Of a stretch of DNA of 64,000 bases, positions 9,160 to 17,582 are shown piece after piece. Positions within the stretch are counted from its first letter, which is position 1. Each line of letters starts with the position of its first letter. Both the position numbers and the translations under genes were made by a program. Source of the stretch: Ardenticatenales bacterium (lineage in GTDB: Bacteria > Chloroflexota > Anaerolineae > Promineifilales > Promineifilaceae). The notes beneath the pieces were generated by a model, which saw nothing but the letters and a program-made list of their open reading frames with translations, did no database searches and was not told the origin of the DNA. Location of the stretch: positions 664,557-728,556 of the forward strand of contig JACKBL010000003.1 in assembly GCA_020634515.1 (NCBI GenBank), read 5' to 3'.

Positions 9160-9226
9160 TATTCACGACCACCTTCCCGGAAGCTGTTTTGATGCCAAAC
9201 AAGCCGAATGATGCGGCGTTTTGGGG

Positions 9227-9319
9227 TAACTACTAACCCTCTCTGAAGATTGGACCAATTTCACGCGCTCAATGGCCATTTTCACCAGAGAAAATTGGTC
9301 CAATCTGGCTTAGCAGTTA
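9227..9319. mobile_element. 93-bp non-autonomous element with 10-bp target duplication
   Basis: Ends TAACTACTAA and TTAGCAGTTA are inverted repeats, followed inwards by GATTGGACCAATTT and AAATTGGTCCAATC. The sequence CGTTTTGGGG flanks it on both sides (9217-9226 and 9320-9329), as expected for a target duplication. It has no coding capacity. Related end words (CTTAGCAGTTAC, GATTGGACCAAT) occur at 18910, 30635, 36182 and 55515. It splits the arms of a CTTCCCGGAAG hairpin (9174 and 9343). Confidence 0.75.
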
Positions 9320-9393
9320 CGTTTTGGGGTTTGAAATCGAGCTTCCGGGAAGATCTCTTGGACCATACACCCCAGAGGCTGAACAGTTACTTT

Positions 9394-9502
9394 CTGGAGT
9401 TTGGCGAATTCCACATAGGGTGATCGGAGTCGAGGCTTTAGCCGGGTCAACCCCCATATGTGGACCGGCTGAAGCCTCTACGCCAAAAACACCAGAGTCC
9501 AG
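9394..9502. mobile_element. 109-bp MITE-like element, copy 1
   Basis: Ends CTGGAGTTTGGCG and CGCCAAAAACACCAGAGTCCAG form an imperfect terminal inverted repeat; the centre contains a second pair GAGGCTTTAGCCGG / CCGGCTGAAGCCTC. Flanked by TTACTTT at 9387-9393 and 9503-9509. Copy 2 at 62517-62625 has the same length with 7 mismatches by hand count. It interrupts the ISL3 transposase remnant. Confidence 0.9.
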
Positions 9503-9702
9503 TTACTTTCTCAAAACCCTCCACAACTATCTGGACGAAATTGCCAGCTATTTTGACAGGCGCGCCAGTAGTGGTTTTGTCGAAGGTGTTAACAACAAAT
9601 TGAAAACGGTCGCACAACGTTCTTATGGCCTCAAGCGAGTTGACAGCCTGTTTCGCCGTCTGTTAAATTCCGAAAAAGCCTTATGCTTTACGAACTGGTG
9701 CT
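9503..9702 (+). pseudogene. ISL3-family transposase, C-terminal remnant
   Basis: The reading frame from about 9513 gives HNYLDEIASYFDRR, SSGFVEGVNNK and RSYGLKRVDSLFRRLL. This is the well-conserved C-terminal end of ISL3-family DDE transposases, where the Glu of FVEGVNN is the last catalytic residue. The 5' part of the gene is missing, and the 109-bp element sits directly upstream, shifting the frame. The 3' end runs into the tail of the SnoaL-like gene on the other strand. It is a dead fragment. Confidence 0.75.
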
Positions 9703-10154
9703 TTTTGCTTCACTTTGAAAAGCCCTACAAATATCGCATATCCAAGTAAAGCCCCAAAACCTATCTGTCTCATTACGCCTAATAGATCCGTAGTTTGCCA
9801 TTCTTGCACAACTTTACCGTTTTCTATCTTCCGCACAAATATACCGTGAATCTCCAAGTTTTTCCTATTTGCGGGGGCACCCATAAAACTGCCTGTGTTA
9901 ACCGCCGTAGAGACAAATCGAATTGAAACGTATTGCCCCTCAGCAACGATATTTGGGAATTCCATGTGCAAGCCCGAAAAAGCGGCTTTCATATCTTGCA
10001 TAAAACCGATGTATTCATCCTTTGTAAAATGAAATCCATCGCCTGTGTATGTAAATTGGTCGTCCAAAAGTGCGTCCAACTTGTTCCATTCTCCATTCAG
10101 AATGGCGCGAGACACACTTAAGGCTATTTCTTTGTTTTGTTCGAGCGTTGACAT
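9681..10154 (-). CDS. SnoaL-like (NTF2-fold) polyketide cyclase-type protein
   Basis: 157 residues from the ATG at 10154, preceded by AGGAGA at good spacing; a longer frame to 10202 lacks such a site. The sequence (NGEWNKLDALLDDQFTYTGD, then GLHMEFPNIVAEGQYVSIRF, and EIHGIFVRKIENGKVVQEW) matches SnoaL-like ester cyclases of the NTF2 fold, small enzymes or binding proteins with varied substrates. The C-terminus ends in a hydrophobic stretch GFGALLGYAIFVGLFKV that may be a membrane tail, unusual for the family. It is divergent from an HxlR regulator, the standard arrangement for a regulated detoxification or modification gene. The region is clearly AT-richer than its surroundings. Confidence 0.8.
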   Translation of the reverse strand: MSTLEQNKEIALSVSRAILNGEWNKLDALLDDQFTYTGDGFHFTKDEYIGFMQDMKAAFSGLHMEFPNIVAEGQYVSIRFVSTAVNTGSFMGAPANRKNLEIHGIFVRKIENGKVVQEWQTTDLLGVMRQIGFGALLGYAIFVGLFKVKQKAPVRKA

Positions 10155-10181
10155 ATTTTCTCCTGATTTCATTTGGTTGGC

Positions 10182-10210
10182 TTGCTTTTCACTGTGGCGC
10201 ATTATACAAT
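10182..10210 (+). promoter_or_regulatory. Sigma-70-type promoter for the HxlR gene
   Basis: TTGCTT and TACAAT separated by 17 bp, about 60 bp before the HxlR start codon. On the other strand the same segment reads TATAAT (10206-10201), placing a possible promoter for the SnoaL-like gene in the same place. Overlapping divergent promoters would let HxlR control both genes. Confidence 0.6.
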
Positions 10211-10272
10211 TTCAATATCAGGAAGGGAAGTACGCACTTTTTTGTGCCATAGTACCCAAAAGGATACCAAGA

Positions 10273-10593
10273 ATGAGTCAGGATTATTTTTGCCCAGTCA
10301 CAGCAACAGTTTCTATCATCGGCGGCAAATGGAAGCCAATAATTTTGTGGATATTGTTTCAAGAAAAACGGCGATTCAGTGAATTGAAAAGAGCTATACC
10401 GAAAATTACGCAAAAAATGTTGACGCAACAACTTCGAGAATTAGAACGAGATGGCATAGTTCACCGAGAAGTTTATCCAGTTGTCCCGCCGCAAGTAGAG
10501 TATTCACTGACCCAAAAAGGATACACCCTTGCCCCAATACTTCAAGCAATGGAAAAATGGGGCAATACGACGATGAAAAATCAGTATTCGTGA
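10273..10593 (+). CDS. HxlR-family winged-helix regulator
   Basis: 106 residues from the ATG at 10273. It begins CPVTATVSIIGGKWKPIILW, the HxlR signature (the N-terminal Cys followed by GGKW), then RFSELKRAIPKITQKMLTQQLRELERDGIVHR (winged helix) and VPPQVEYSLTQKGYTLAPIL. HxlR proteins are MarR-like dimers that bind operators in divergent intergenic regions; the Cys near the N-terminus is redox- or aldehyde-reactive in some members. It probably controls the divergent SnoaL-like gene. Codon use is AT-rich compared with flanking genes, which suggests acquisition by transfer. Confidence 0.9.
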   Translation: MSQDYFCPVTATVSIIGGKWKPIILWILFQEKRRFSELKRAIPKITQKMLTQQLRELERDGIVHREVYPVVPPQVEYSLTQKGYTLAPILQAMEKWGNTTMKNQYS

Positions 10594-10666
10594 ACCAAAA
10601 CGCACCCAGCAAAGTGTGCGCCTGACGCCGGGGATTCCGCGAACATCCCAAGGAGTTTTCCGCGCT

Positions 10667-10763
10667 TTAGGACTGACGATGAAATTAAGTACGGAATTGC
10701 ATCGTCAGTTTCAAGGAACGGCAAGGAAACAACTTCGCTGTCTTATTTAATTTCCGTTCCTGA
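10667..10763. repeat. Two-hairpin dispersed repeat, copy 1
   Basis: Contains GACTGACGATG paired with CATCGTCAGTT and GGAACGGCAAGGAAA paired loosely with a TTTCCGTTCC block. It shares its order of words with 18817-18914 (inverted) and 30547-30639. Its right end supplies the last codons and stop of the GT39 gene, so it may have remodelled that gene's C-terminus. Confidence 0.75.
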
Positions 10764-13484
10764 GGGCGGGGGCCAGGAGAAGCGGACGGCATCGCCTTGC
10801 GGGGCGTTCGCTCGCGTGACCTGGAGACGCTGCCCTGTATCCGCGATGTAGAGGCCGATTTCCAGGGTGAGGGGTGCGGACGCCGTCGCCGGCGCGGGGA
10901 TGGTGTAGAGGTCCACCACGACTTCATCAGGCAGCCAATGGCCGGTGGGATATGTGCCGTCTTGGGGCCAGGCGTCTTTCTGCCACAGGCAGCAAACCCC
11001 TTGCGCGTCCAGCAAGTGAACGAAGACCGTATAGTCGGCGGCGGGCGGGGTCAACGCCTGCCAGACCAGCGTCAGCGTGTCTCCGTCAAGGTTGTAGCCC
11101 AACAGATCGATTTCGTCGCCAAAGCGGGCGTTCAGACGGTGGGAGATCGGCGGCGTCCGGAAGAGGCGGTCGGCGGCGGCGACTTGCAGCGGTCCTAGCG
11201 ATTGGCTGAGAACCGTCGTGTTGCTCCCGTCCAGCAGTCGCAGAGCCAGTTGGTATGCGCCGGCGGGCAGGTCAGGCGGGAGGGGGGCGGTCTGGCGGTC
11301 AATCAGGAACAGGGGCGTCGGCCACTGGGCGAAGGGATAACTGTCGTGGACGGGCTGGCCTTCCCACAGCGTCCACGTCTGTTGATTCGGCCCCGTCAGC
11401 GTCACGCGCAGACGCCAATCAGAGGGCAAGGGGGCGGTTGCTGACCACCAGAAGGCGAGTTCCAGATGTTCCCCTGATTGCGCCGTCGCGCTGCCGCGCT
11501 CGTAGCCGCGGAGGGTGAGGCCGGGGGAGACGGATTGGTCGGCGGGAAAGGGGGGCGTGGGCAGGGTGTCGGGCGGTGGGCTGGCGGGAATGGTGATGGA
11601 ATGAAGGCGGGCGGCGCTGCCGGCATATCGTCCCTCCCCGTCCAGATTTGGCAGCCGCTCGCCTGATTCCTCGTTAAACAAACCCACCCGTGGTTCATAA
11701 TCCCCCGGCGGCGCGCCTGCCGGCAGCGGCACAATCATCCGCTGCACCACCAACTCCCCCGCCGCCCACTGCTCACTGGGGTACGCATCCCGCTCCACCT
11801 GGCTCCAGCGATAGCCCCAGGCATCCTCCAGATGCACAAACGGCGCAAACGCCCGCGATGGCACCCCCTGCGTTTGCCAGTACAACGTGAGCGGCAGCGC
11901 GCCTGCCGCCACCGCGCCCACATCATATCCCCGGAGGGTGATGGCGTTGCCGAAGTTGACGGTCAACGGGTGGGAAATGGTCAGCGTAGGGGACGCGGTG
12001 AGGGTGTAGGCGGTAAAGAGGGGTTGTCCATCCGGTCCCAATGGCCCGGTTTCCACGTCGGCGTCAGCTAAGAGGGAAGTGGTCCATGCCGGCATTGGAC
12101 TGCTGTGCGGATAAATAATGCGGACCCGTCCGGCGGCGGGGAAAACAAGCGCCTCGCCACCTGGCAGCCACTTAACCTGCTCATACACCCCGCTCAAAAA
12201 AGCCACCGTCGGATGGCGATAATGCTTCGCCGCCAGGAAAACCGTCTCGTCGGGACGCGCCGTGGCGTCCAGGAAAGCAGCCACGGCCACGAGATCCGCG
12301 TCGTTCTCGTAAAAAACGTCGGCGCGCCGACCCCACTGTTGGAAGTAGGCCTGGGCAGTGAGGCCACCGCCAATCAACAGCAAGGGGAGGAGCAAGTGGG
12401 GGAGGCGGATGGGCGTAAGATCGAGGAGGGTAGTGAGAGAAAATGCCGGCAATAGCATCAAAAACGGCAGCATCCCCATCGCCCGCAAATTGCTGGGCAC
12501 AATCTCATTCGTCGCCAGCGCCGTCGGCAACAGCATCACCAGCGGAGCCAGCAGCAGCAGCAGCGCCGCGCCGCGCCGCCGACCACGCACCCGCCACGCC
12601 CGCCACGCCAGCAGCGCCCCCCCCGCCAGCAGCAGCGCCCCCCCCACCCCGGAAAACAGCGGGCGTGCCGGCAAATTAAAACGCCAGTAGGGATCGCCAC
12701 GCAGAAAAAACATACCCAGCGACCGCAGCACGCTCTCCCCCAGGCTGAGGCCATCCCCGCCCACCTGCTGGATACGCACCCAGAAGGCGTCCGGGTGCTG
12801 GCGGAAATAGTTGAGCAGCGGCAGCACGATCAGGAGCGCCACGCCACCGCTGAGGAGGAGATGCCGCCAGTTGCGCCGCAGCGTGGGCAGCAGCGCCAGC
12901 GCCAGCAGCACGGGGAACAGGCGCGCCGCCAGGTACGTGTACGCGGTCAGGCCGAGGAAGAGGCCGCCGAGGGCAAAGGTGGCCCAGGTCTGAGCGTCGG
13001 TCGGTTTGGTTTCCACCAACCGCAGCCCGCGCCACAGCGCCGCCACAGTCAAGGCCTGCAGCAACGGCTGGCTGATGGCGCGGAAACCGAGGCGGCTAAA
13101 GAGCAGATGCCAGAAGCTGACGGCCAGCAGCGCCGCTCCCAGCAGCGCGGTGCGGCGGTCCCGCGGCAGTTCGCGCCCCACACGGTAGGCGGCGGCCACC
13201 GTGAGCAGGCCGAGGCAGGCAGCGGTGAGGCGCAGCGCGAACACGGATTCGCCCACCAGGCGCATGACGCCGCCCGCCAGGTAGAAAAAGAGGACTTCCT
13301 TGCCGGTGTAGCTGGGGATGAACAGAGGGCGCGCGCCGCGCAGGCCAATGTCGCCGGCCAGGATGGCGTTGGCGGCTTCATCGTAGTGCAAACCGGGGGG
13401 GAACTGGGATAGGGCGGGCAGGCGCAGCAGGGCGGCCAGCAGCAGGCAGCCTACCATCCAGAAGAGGGCGCGGCGTTGGGTCAT
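10743..13484 (-). CDS. GT39-type membrane glycosyltransferase with C-terminal repeat domains
   Basis: 913 residues from the ATG at 13484 (MTQRRALFW). The first half is a polytopic dolichyl-phosphate-mannose/ArnT-like transferase: the acidic pair in HYDEAAN at about residues 34-36 lies in the first outside loop, where this superfamily has its catalytic acid, and about ten more membrane helices follow to about residue 390. The second half is extracytoplasmic and holds three copies of a ~120-residue module starting near residues 507, 653 and 783, marked by phrases like LTLYWQ, VFVHLLD, WLPDE and GLYIADTGQRL. The family transfers sugars from polyprenyl phosphate carriers. It is divergent from the PTPS-related protein at 13607, which carries the same modules. 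Confidence 0.85.
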   Translation of the reverse strand: MTQRRALFWMVGCLLLAALLRLPALSQFPPGLHYDEAANAILAGDIGLRGARPLFIPSYTGKEVLFFYLAGGVMRLVGESVFALRLTAACLGLLTVAAAYRVGRELPRDRRTALLGAALLAVSFWHLLFSRLGFRAISQPLLQALTVAALWRGLRLVETKPTDAQTWATFALGGLFLGLTAYTYLAARLFPVLLALALLPTLRRNWRHLLLSGGVALLIVLPLLNYFRQHPDAFWVRIQQVGGDGLSLGESVLRSLGMFFLRGDPYWRFNLPARPLFSGVGGALLLAGGALLAWRAWRVRGRRRGAALLLLLAPLVMLLPTALATNEIVPSNLRAMGMLPFLMLLPAFSLTTLLDLTPIRLPHLLLPLLLIGGGLTAQAYFQQWGRRADVFYENDADLVAVAAFLDATARPDETVFLAAKHYRHPTVAFLSGVYEQVKWLPGGEALVFPAAGRVRIIYPHSSPMPAWTTSLLADADVETGPLGPDGQPLFTAYTLTASPTLTISHPLTVNFGNAITLRGYDVGAVAAGALPLTLYWQTQGVPSRAFAPFVHLEDAWGYRWSQVERDAYPSEQWAAGELVVQRMIVPLPAGAPPGDYEPRVGLFNEESGERLPNLDGEGRYAGSAARLHSITIPASPPPDTLPTPPFPADQSVSPGLTLRGYERGSATAQSGEHLELAFWWSATAPLPSDWRLRVTLTGPNQQTWTLWEGQPVHDSYPFAQWPTPLFLIDRQTAPLPPDLPAGAYQLALRLLDGSNTTVLSQSLGPLQVAAADRLFRTPPISHRLNARFGDEIDLLGYNLDGDTLTLVWQALTPPAADYTVFVHLLDAQGVCCLWQKDAWPQDGTYPTGHWLPDEVVVDLYTIPAPATASAPLTLEIGLYIADTGQRLQVTRANAPQGDAVRFSWPPPSGTEIK

Positions 13485-13508
13485 GCCGGCAATTGTATCA
13501 GGGGTCGC

Positions 13509-13567
13509 ATCTTCCTGGAAGTTGTGAACCATGTTGCCGCCCTGTGCAGGCCAGCTTCCAGGAAGAT
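13509..13567. repeat. Inverted repeat in the divergent promoter region
   Basis: Arms ATCTTCCTGGAAG and CTTCCAGGAAGAT, 13 bp each, around a 33-base centre. A variant of the CTTCCCGGAAG family. It lies between the divergent GT39 and PTPS-related genes (13485-13606). Confidence 0.8.
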
Positions 13568-13606
13568 CGTTGCCCATCTCGACTTGATTTGCTACTGTTA
13601 CACGCC

Positions 13607-16600
13607 ATGACGCGCGCCAACCGTTTCGCCCGCCTGACCGGGCTGCTGCTGTTCCTGGCTCTGCTACTCCCCGCGGCCCAACCGCTGCTGCGCGGCTGGC
13701 TGCCGCAGCGGGGAGATGGTCCGCTGCACTTTTATCGCCTGGTGGAACTGGAGCAGGCGCTGCGGCACGGCGTGCTTTTTTCTCGCTGGCAGCCGGACAT
13801 GGGGTACGGCTATGGCTTTCCCCTCTTTAACTACTACGCGCCACTCAGCTACATTATTTTGCTGCCGCCGCGGGTGGTGGGGATCAGCACCGCCACCGCC
13901 TACCTGATTGGCTACGCCCTGGCGCTGCTGCTGACGGGCGCGGGCGCGGCGTTGTGGTTGCGGGCATTCTCGCGGCGCGCGGATGCCGGCATGGCCCACC
14001 ACCCCATGATCGTGGCCGCCACCGCCGCCGCCTACGCGCCCTATCTGCTCGTGAACGTCTACCACCGGGGCGCTTATGCCGAAGCCTGGGGCGTAGCCTG
14101 GCTGAGCCTGGGGCTGTGGGCAGCGGAGCGACTGGCGCAACGGCAAGATCGGGCCGGTATGCTGTGGCTGGCGGGCTGCTACGCCGGGCTGCTGCTGTCC
14201 CACAACATTCTGGCGCTGGTGGGTGCGCCGCTGCTACTGGGGTATGGGTTGCTGGCGGCGCGGAGGGAACCACGCCGGGGTGCGGGGTGGGCGCTGGGCG
14301 CGCTGCTGTTGGGGTTGGGATTGGCGGCTTTCTTCTGGATGCCGGCATTCTTCCAAAAATCCCTCGTCCAGATCAACAAACTCAACGACGCCGCCAACTT
14401 CGACTACCGCGCCCACTTCCTCACCCTCCGCCAACTCCTGGCCCTGCCCCGCCCCGCCGACTACGCCGCCGTCAACCCCGCCATCCCCTTCAGCATCGGC
14501 TGGCCCCAACTACTACTCGCCGCCATCGGTTGGCTCCCCTCCCGCGCCCACTCCCCCACCTATCGGCGCGCCCGCCTGCTGTTTACCATCGCCTTCCTCC
14601 TCTTGATCGGCCTCGTGCTGCCCATCAGCGCGCCACTGTGGACGCACGCGCCGCTGCTCCACTTCGTCCTGTTCCCGTGGCGCTTCCTCGGCCCCGCCAG
14701 CCTCTGCCTCGCCTGCCTCGCCGGACTGGGCGCGGTGCGCCTGGGCAGTGGCGGCAGCCTGCTGGCAACGCTCGTCATCATCCTGTTCGCCCTGCCCTGG
14801 CTGTTTCCCGGTCGCTTTCCCCCCCCTCCCGACCCCTCCCCCATTGATTTGATTCGCTTCGAGGCGGATTTGGGCTTCCTGGGCACAACCTCCGTGGGGG
14901 ATTACCTGCCCGTGACCGTCGGCAGTTTGCCAGATGCGGCTTCGTTGCTGCCGGCATACGAGGCGATGGCCCCGGATACGCGCATACCTCGCCTGGACCC
15001 CGCCAGTTTGCCGGCAGATGCGCACATCATCGCCGTGGAAGAAAAGTGGCTGGCGACGACGGTGACCGTGGACGCGCCCGCGCCCTTTACGGCCCGCTTC
15101 CGTCGCTTCGCCTTCCCCGGCTGGTATGCCTGGCTGGATGGCCGCCCCGTGGATGGGCGCGCCGACGAGCCGGAAGGGTTGGTGTTGGTGGAAATGCCGG
15201 CAGGCACGCACACCCTGCGCCTCGCCTGGAAAGAAACCCCCCTGCGCCGCGCCGCCGACATCATTTCCCTCCTGGCCCTGGGCAGCCTCGCCCTCATTGG
15301 CCTCTGGCCGCGCCGCCGCCCTGCGCCGCCCCCGCCCGCCGCCCCGCCCCCATTGTCGCCGTCCGTGGCCCTGGCGGGCATCCTGTTGGGACTCTCCCTA
15401 CTGGCGGGCAAAACCCTCTACCTGGACCGCTGCCACAATCCCGTCTGCCAGACACGCCTGGACGAGACGGGGCTGATGGGCGTGGCGCAGCCGCTCCGCG
15501 TGAACTTTGGCAACCAGTTGCTGCTCCTGGGCGCGGATGGGGCGCAGGGACGCGCACCGGCAGACGGCGTCCTCCCGCTCACCCTCTACTGGCGCGCCTT
15601 GCCGCCCGTGCGCGGCGAATACAGCGTGGCCGTGCATCTGCTGGACGACGAGGGGCGGCGCTATGGGCAGTCGGACTCCCTCCATCCCGCCGGCTATCCG
15701 GTGACGCGCTGGGGTGCGGGCGAATATGGCGCGGACCGCCACGACCTGGCCATTTTCCCCGGCACGCCGCCCGGCCGGTATACGCTGACGGCGCAGGTGT
15801 ATGAGCCGGGCAGCGGGCGGCTGCTGGACGTGCTGGATGACGGCGGGCAGCCGATGGGCGGGCGTTTTGTCCTGGGGGAGGTGGTGTTGACAATGCCGGC
15901 ATCCTGGCCCGACCCCGCCACACTTCCCATCACCCGCCGCCTGGATGCCGAGCTGGGCAACGGCGTGCGGCTGGTCGGCGTGACCGGCTGGCCGGATGGC
16001 GGCGAAGTGGGGCAGACGCTCCCGTTTACGCTGTACTGGCAGGCAACCGGCGCGCCGTCATTGATGCAGGCGCGACTGCGGCTGCTGGATGCCACAGGGC
16101 GGGTGATCACAACGGTCGTGCGTCCGCTGGGGCGGGCTACCTTCCTGCCGCCGGCGTGGCCCATGGGGGCCGTCGTGCGGGATGATGCCGCGTTTTTGCT
16201 GCCGGTGATGGCGGATGATGGGGGGATTGTGCCTGCCGGGAGCTATACGCTGCGCCTGGATTTGCTGACGGCGGGGGGAGAGGTGATGCCGGCATACACC
16301 GACCTGGGGCAATGGACCGTCACCGTGCCGGCGCGCTCCTTTACGCCCCCCGCCCCCGCGCACCCGCTGGGCGTCACGCTGGGCGACGTGGCGGAACTGG
16401 TCGGGTACGACCTGGATCCCGCCGCATTTGCGCCCGGCGCGCCCCTACCGCTGACGCTTTACTGGCGCGGCGTCCAGGCGACCACGACCGGCTACACGGT
16501 GTTTGTGCAGCTTCTGCACGATGGGCGCGTGCTGGCGCAGCAGGATCAGCCGCCGCTGGCAGGCCGCCGCCCGACGACGGGCTGGTTCCCCGGTGAGTTC

Positions 16601-16753
16601 CTGGCGGACCCCTACACGTTGGCTGTGCCCGCGGATGCGCCGCCAGGCGACTACGTGCTGATTGTGGGGCTGTATGACGGGGAGACGGGGGCGCGGTTGC
16701 GGGATAATGCCGGCATGGACGCCATCCCCCTCCTCCACCTCTTCCAAGAATAA
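13607..16753 (+). CDS. Giant PTPS-related membrane protein with three C-terminal repeat modules, A
   Basis: 1048 residues from the ATG at 13607; an in-frame TTG upstream would run through the hairpin. The membrane half (about 1-600, a dozen helices) begins with DGPLHFYRLVELEQAL and GYGYGFPLFNYYAPLSY, the signature of the 6-pyruvoyl-tetrahydropterin-synthase-related membrane family (PF10131), now seen as relatives of GT-C transferases. After a domain ending VEMPAGTHTLRLAWKETP and one more helix come three modules from about residues 629, 773 and 917, with LPLTLYWR, VAVHLLDDEG, GYPVTRWGAGE and GLYDGETGARL. It probably handles a lipid-linked surface glycan. It resembles the protein at 19051 closely in layout. 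Confidence 0.75.
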   Translation: MTRANRFARLTGLLLFLALLLPAAQPLLRGWLPQRGDGPLHFYRLVELEQALRHGVLFSRWQPDMGYGYGFPLFNYYAPLSYIILLPPRVVGISTATAYLIGYALALLLTGAGAALWLRAFSRRADAGMAHHPMIVAATAAAYAPYLLVNVYHRGAYAEAWGVAWLSLGLWAAERLAQRQDRAGMLWLAGCYAGLLLSHNILALVGAPLLLGYGLLAARREPRRGAGWALGALLLGLGLAAFFWMPAFFQKSLVQINKLNDAANFDYRAHFLTLRQLLALPRPADYAAVNPAIPFSIGWPQLLLAAIGWLPSRAHSPTYRRARLLFTIAFLLLIGLVLPISAPLWTHAPLLHFVLFPWRFLGPASLCLACLAGLGAVRLGSGGSLLATLVIILFALPWLFPGRFPPPPDPSPIDLIRFEADLGFLGTTSVGDYLPVTVGSLPDAASLLPAYEAMAPDTRIPRLDPASLPADAHIIAVEEKWLATTVTVDAPAPFTARFRRFAFPGWYAWLDGRPVDGRADEPEGLVLVEMPAGTHTLRLAWKETPLRRAADIISLLALGSLALIGLWPRRRPAPPPPAAPPPLSPSVALAGILLGLSLLAGKTLYLDRCHNPVCQTRLDETGLMGVAQPLRVNFGNQLLLLGADGAQGRAPADGVLPLTLYWRALPPVRGEYSVAVHLLDDEGRRYGQSDSLHPAGYPVTRWGAGEYGADRHDLAIFPGTPPGRYTLTAQVYEPGSGRLLDVLDDGGQPMGGRFVLGEVVLTMPASWPDPATLPITRRLDAELGNGVRLVGVTGWPDGGEVGQTLPFTLYWQATGAPSLMQARLRLLDATGRVITTVVRPLGRATFLPPAWPMGAVVRDDAAFLLPVMADDGGIVPAGSYTLRLDLLTAGGEVMPAYTDLGQWTVTVPARSFTPPAPAHPLGVTLGDVAELVGYDLDPAAFAPGAPLPLTLYWRGVQATTTGYTVFVQLLHDGRVLAQQDQPPLAGRRPTTGWFPGEFLADPYTLAVPADAPPGDYVLIVGLYDGETGARLRDNAGMDAIPLLHLFQE

Positions 16754-16759
16754 AGGTTC

Positions 16760-16792
16760 AGGTTGGTTCATTCTAGGAGAATGAACCAACCT
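16760..16792. repeat. AGATTGGTTC palindrome, copy 2 (with compensated base pair)
   Basis: Arms AGGTTGGTTCATTCT and AGAATGAACCAACCT, 15 bp each, with a 3-base loop, between two convergent genes. Compared with the other copies one A-T pair is replaced by G-C on both arms, so pairing is kept. Confidence 0.9.
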
Positions 16793-16808
16793 TGGGCGCG
16801 CCAGAAAC

Positions 16809-17582
16809 TCAGGCGAAACGGCCGACCACCCAGTCCAGCGCGCGCGGGAAGAGGCGACTGGCCTGTACCAGCAGCCAATCCGGCCACGTAATGTACACCT
16901 CGCGCCGATCATGCGCGATGGCGTCGGCAATCGCTTCCGCCACCCGCCGCGCCGGAACCCCGGTGCGCCTGACGCGCCGTTTCACCTCTGTGCCCAACCG
17001 CGCCTGGTAAAATTCCGTTTCCGTCAGCCCCGGATAGACGAGCGTGACGAGGATGGGCTGCCCCTGCAACTCCATGCGCAGGCCCCGCGTGAGGGCGTTT
17101 AAGGTGGTTTTGGAGGCGCAGTAGAGGCTGGATTCGGGCACGATCTGTTGGCCGACGATGGAGGAGACGTTGACGATTTGGCCGCGCCGCTGCCGCAGCA
17201 TGTGCGGCAAAACGGCCTGGATGGCGTAGACCGGCCCCAGGACGTTGGTGTCCATGATGGTGCGGACGTCGTCGGTGGGGATTTCTTGCAGGGTGGAGCG
17301 GTGGCCGATGCCGGCATTATTCACCAACACATCCACCCGCCCAAACGCCTCCACCGTCCGCCGCACCAACTCCTGGCAGAACGCCTCCTCGGCAATATCC
17401 CCCGCCACCACCAGCCGCTCCCCCGGATAATGCGCCAGGTGCGTCGCCAGCGCCTGCAACCGCTCCGCGCGCCGCGCCGTCAGCACCACATTCGCGCCTT
17501 TTTGCGCCAGCACCCGCACCGTCTCCGCGCCGATGCCCGCGCTCGCCCCCGTAACAATGATTACGCTATCTGCTATCTTCAT
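16809..17582 (-). CDS. Short-chain dehydrogenase/reductase
   Basis: 257 residues from the ATG at 17582, with GGAAAGGAA just upstream. It has the classical SDR pattern: TGASAGIG at about 10-17 (NAD(P) binding), NNAG near 88, a Ser in VNVSSIVG and the YxxxK pair in SLYCASKTT near 152-156. It oxidises or reduces an unidentified alcohol or ketone. It overlaps the end of the patatin gene by 17 bp, so the two are translated from one mRNA. The C-terminal TWPDWLLVQASRLFPRAL suggests a membrane-associated tail, common in lipid-acting SDRs. Substrate unknown; a lipid fits its partner. Confidence 0.9.
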   Translation of the reverse strand: MKIADSVIIVTGASAGIGAETVRVLAQKGANVVLTARRAERLQALATHLAHYPGERLVVAGDIAEEAFCQELVRRTVEAFGRVDVLVNNAGIGHRSTLQEIPTDDVRTIMDTNVLGPVYAIQAVLPHMLRQRRGQIVNVSSIVGQQIVPESSLYCASKTTLNALTRGLRMELQGQPILVTLVYPGLTETEFYQARLGTEVKRRVRRTGVPARRVAEAIADAIAHDRREVYITWPDWLLVQASRLFPRALDWVVGRFA

